Below, piece by piece: positions 61,021 through 64,000 of a stretch of DNA of 64,000 bases. The translations under genes were made by a program, and so were the position numbers. How positions within the stretch are numbered: the stretch's first letter is position 1; each line of letters begins with the position of its first letter. This DNA is from Symbiodinium natans (lineage: Eukaryota > Sar > Dinophyceae > Suessiales > Symbiodiniaceae): the NCBI GenBank assembly GCA_905221605.1, contig CAJNDS010002473.1, forward strand, positions 340,262-404,261, read 5' to 3'. The notes beneath the pieces are model-generated. The model saw only the letters and a list, made by a program, of their open reading frames with translations, was not told the origin of the DNA and made no database searches.

Positions 61021-64000
61021 ATGCCCCCCTCCGCAGACTGGGCTCAACACAGCCCAGGTTTAGGGTTATGGGGTTTAGGGTTTAGGTTTTAGGGTTTAGG
61101 GTTTTGGGTTTAGGGTTCAAGGTTTTTTTAAGAACCCTAAACCCTAAACCCTCTACTCCCGTGATATGGCAGCCTGAACCCTGAACCCTAAACCCTAAAC
61201 CCTAAGCCTTTACCCTTATGTTCTGCTCGACGGGTCAGTTCTGCGAGAAGGGCTTGGCAAGGAGGCTTTTGGAGCAAAGCTCCCAGTAAGCTTGCAAGGT
61301 GTCGCGACTGGGTTTAGGGTTCAGGGTTTTAGGGTGTAGGGTTTATGGTTTAAGGTTGAAGGAAAACCAATGAACCGAGGTGTCACCCACGCCCCGCGCG
61401 GCAAACCTGTGTTTCACCTCCAAGCGGTGGGGGGCCACTCTCAATCATGGGCCCCTGTGGTTCCCCCAAAGCTTGCACCCCCAAACCCTGAACCCAAACC
61501 CTAAACCCTAAACCCTAAACCCCAAACCCTAAACCCGAGCTACATGGAATATACTCTGAATGGCTTGCCCCAACAACATGGTCCAGAGTTTAGATCAACG
61601 CACCATGCCACCAGGGCTGAGCAAGAGGGTTCACTATATCCTATTACAATGTGGCCCTTTATATCTAGGATGCCCCAAACAACCGCAACGGCGGACAACT
61701 GAGCATATGAACCCGCTGCATAAACCCTAAACCCTAAGCCCTAAACCCTAAACCCTAAACCTTAAACCCTAAACCCTAAACCCTAAACCCTAAACCCTAA
61801 ACCCTAAACCCTAAACCCTAAACCCTAAACCCTAAACCCTAAACCCTAAACCTCACCTAACATGGGAGCTCAGGAAGCCCAGGAGCCATGCACGTACCCA
61901 GAGACGCCACAACACCCCTTAATTTTTCGGAAGCTTCCTGAAACTATGTAAGGGTTTAGGGTTTAGGGTTTAGGGTTTAGGGTTTAGGATTTAGGCTTCC
62001 TGAAACTATGTTCTGACTTAAGTAAAGGGTTTAGGGTTTAGGGTTTAGGATTTAGGGTTTAGGGTTTAGGATGCTTCCTGAAACTATGTTCTGACTTGGG
62101 CATTTGTTTGATTTTCTTTGGGCTGGGGGGGTGGGGGGGGGGGTGGGAGGGTTTGGGGTTTAGGAATTTGTGTTTGGGGTGTCCTTATGAACGGGGAATT
62201 TTGAAGGGGGAACACTTTCTACTTGTAGGGAAATCGCTTAATCTCTTCCTTAATTAAGGGGTGTCGGAGACTCTTGGGTAGCTGAGGCAGCGCCGTGTTG
62301 AGGTCGCGAGAGTTTATCCACAGTTGGGCCTCTCTTCCCTAAACCCTAAACCCTAAACCCTAAACCCTAAACCCTAAGCCCTAAGCCCTAAGCCCTAAAC
62401 CCTAAACCCTAAACCCTAAACCCTAAACCCTAAACCCTAAACCCTAAACCCTAAACCTAAACCGAAAACCCTAAAGCCTAACTTAGGGAAGCCGAAGGTG
62501 CCTCGAGTCAGCTTCCTTGTGCGATACTCTGGTTTAAGGTTTGCGGTTTTGGGGTTTAGGGTTTAGGGTTTAGGGTTTAGGGTTTAGGGTGTAGGGTCTA
62601 GTGTTTAGTGTTTGGGGTTTAGGGTTTAGGGTTAGGGTACCATATACCGAAGTAGCCCCTTCCGTACCTCCAAGGTGCCTTCTTAGGATTCCTCTTTTCG
62701 TCCCTTGATGGCCCTTATCCTAAGTATCCTATAAGCCATACGGCTCAGGCTGTTCGGGTGGCTCGTCTTCACAGCTTCTGCAGCCGCTTAAAGCCTTTAA
62801 AGTCTTAAAAGCCATGGATGTTTAATTATTTTTGGGGACGGGCCCCCACTGAGGCCCTAAGGGGTTTAGGGTTTAGGGTTTAGGGTTGGGGGTTTAGGGT
62901 TGTAAGCCCAAAACTACCTTTACCAGGGGAGGACCTCAGCCACGGGCCTCAGCGCAGACCACGCACCGCCGGCGGGACAAAACGGCTTGCAGACAGCCCT
63001 GTGTTTTGAGGGTTTAGGGTTTGGGGATTAGGGTTGCGGTTTCGGGCTTTGGATTCCGGTTTGGGGCAGCAACTTGTTGAAGACCAAAGCTGTTGGAGTT
63101 TCGAGTTTTCGTGTTCAGGGCAACGCCGATCGGACTAAACCCCAGAAGCCCTATACGCCCTAAACCCTTCACATCCTGTAAACACTCCAAACCCCCACCC
63201 TCCAAACCCTACAACATCCTACAAACCTACATGAGGCCTCTAAACCCTAAACCTTAAGCCCCCAAAGCCCAAAAAACCCTACAAGCATAAACCCTAAACC
63301 CCTAAACCCCGAAACCCCCAAACCCCCAAACCCCCAAACCCCTAAACCCCTAAACCCCTAAACCCCTAAACCCCTAAACCCCTAAACCCCTAAACCCCTA
63401 AACCCCTACACCCCTAAACTTCAAACCCTAAACCCTAAACCCTAAACCCTAAACCCTAAACCCTAAACCCTAAACCCTAAACCCTAAACCCTAAACCCTA
63501 AACCCTAAACCCTAAACCCTAAACCCTAAACCCTGCACGTAGGCGGGGCCCTGGTCTGCGCGCTAACTGCGAGACGTGCTGGGCTGAGGGGAGGGAAAGG
63601 TTGGGATTAGGGGTTTGTGGGGTTTAGGGTTTAGGGTTCAGGGTTTTAGGCTTTTAAGGTTTTAAGGTTTAGGGTGTAGGGTTAGGGGTTTAAGGTGTTA
63701 AAGTGGAACGCCATCACTGGTTTGATGCTTATAAGGGGCTTATTGGGGCTTCTTGGCGGACGCCGCCTAAACCCTACGCCCTTACACCCTAAACATCCGG
63801 ATCAGTAGACACTGTAGGCAGTATCATCATGAATTTTCAAAGTTGTTTGCCGAAACAGCTGACAAGCCGAGTTTTTGTAAATTAGTCAGTACTTGTAGCT
63901 TCACTTGCTTCGAAGCCCCAATACATCAGGAGGAAGAAAGTTTTGTCGCACTTGCATATCTTGCGTTAGTGGAGGACGCGGAGTACGCGGAAGTGCATTT
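61021..64000 (+). CDS. Gene C: 5' part of a third tandem gene (partial)
   Basis: ATG at 61021 lies 135 nt after gene B's stop, in nearly the same context as gene B's start (GAGCAA.CTGCTCTTCGCC). Exon 61021-61057 (MPPSADWAQHSP) joins 61251-61285 in phase (GLGKEAFGAKLP, then GTAAGC). Exon 61380-61470 follows in phase 0 (VSPTPRAANLCFTSKRWGAT..) with a GC donor. Exon 61874-61893 and coding-like pieces near 62285, 62470 and 62925-63005 may follow. No channel helix is reached before the window ends. By position and start context it is probably another copy of the channel family, but the sequence here does not prove that. Confidence 0.5.
61933..62097. repeat. Triplicated 16-25 bp segment separated by telomere-like tracts
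   Basis: GCTTCCTGAAACTATG occurs at 61933, 61995 and 62073, the last two followed by TTCTGACTT. Each is separated by a short TTTAGGG tract, so unique and telomere-like sequence were duplicated together. Confidence 0.9.
63303..63533 (-). repeat. CCCCTAAA 8-mer run passing into CCCTAAA array
   Basis: About 14 units of an 8-base variant (to about 63418) followed by about 16 units of the 7-base form. The sharp switch shows local homogenisation of variants. Confidence 0.95.

Overview
The window looks like nuclear DNA from a dinoflagellate, most likely Symbiodiniaceae. Two features support this. Hundreds of plant/dinoflagellate-type telomere-like heptamers (TTTAGGG on either strand) are scattered through the whole window. 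The exons are very short (about 30-90 nt), and their introns start with GC or GA more often than GT and always end AG before a G. I placed no tRNA, rRNA, bacterial operon or CRISPR array. Conventional ORF calling fails here because no exon exceeds about 100 nt. I found genes by matching fragments of a voltage-gated channel and checking that reading phase is kept across splice sites.

Layout. Gene A (about 474-29245, +) and gene B (32550-60885, +) are tandem paralogues. Each encodes a single six-helix voltage-gated cation channel: an N-terminal coiled/low-complexity region, S1-S4 voltage sensor, S5-pore-S6 with a T-L-D-S filter, a charged linker, two EF-hands and a short C-terminal helix ending at a stop. 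From the voltage sensor onward both can be read almost continuously (about 395 and 410 codons), and 43 introns can be placed by eye. Gene C starts at 61021, 135 nt after gene B's stop, with a very similar start context, and runs off the window. The array is therefore head-to-tail with roughly 28-32 kb per gene, over 90% of it intron.

Introns. They are built from telomere-like heptamer tracts, several families of 80-240 bp fold-back (MITE-like) elements, homopolymer C/G tracts, microsatellites, an unusual strand-flipping minisatellite (35141-35540), a 130-bp tandem array (41396-41890) and several ORF-bearing islands that do not belong to the channel genes. Two patterns stand out. First, exons tend to have CCCTAAA tracts just upstream and TTTAGGG tracts just downstream, so many introns carry complementary arms at their two ends. 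Second, genes A and B have many introns at different protein positions although they are clearly paralogous. Together these suggest recent, ongoing intron gain by repeat- or fold-back-derived sequence.

Telomere-like tracts occupy most gene-free stretches over 300 bases; exceptions are listed as islands.
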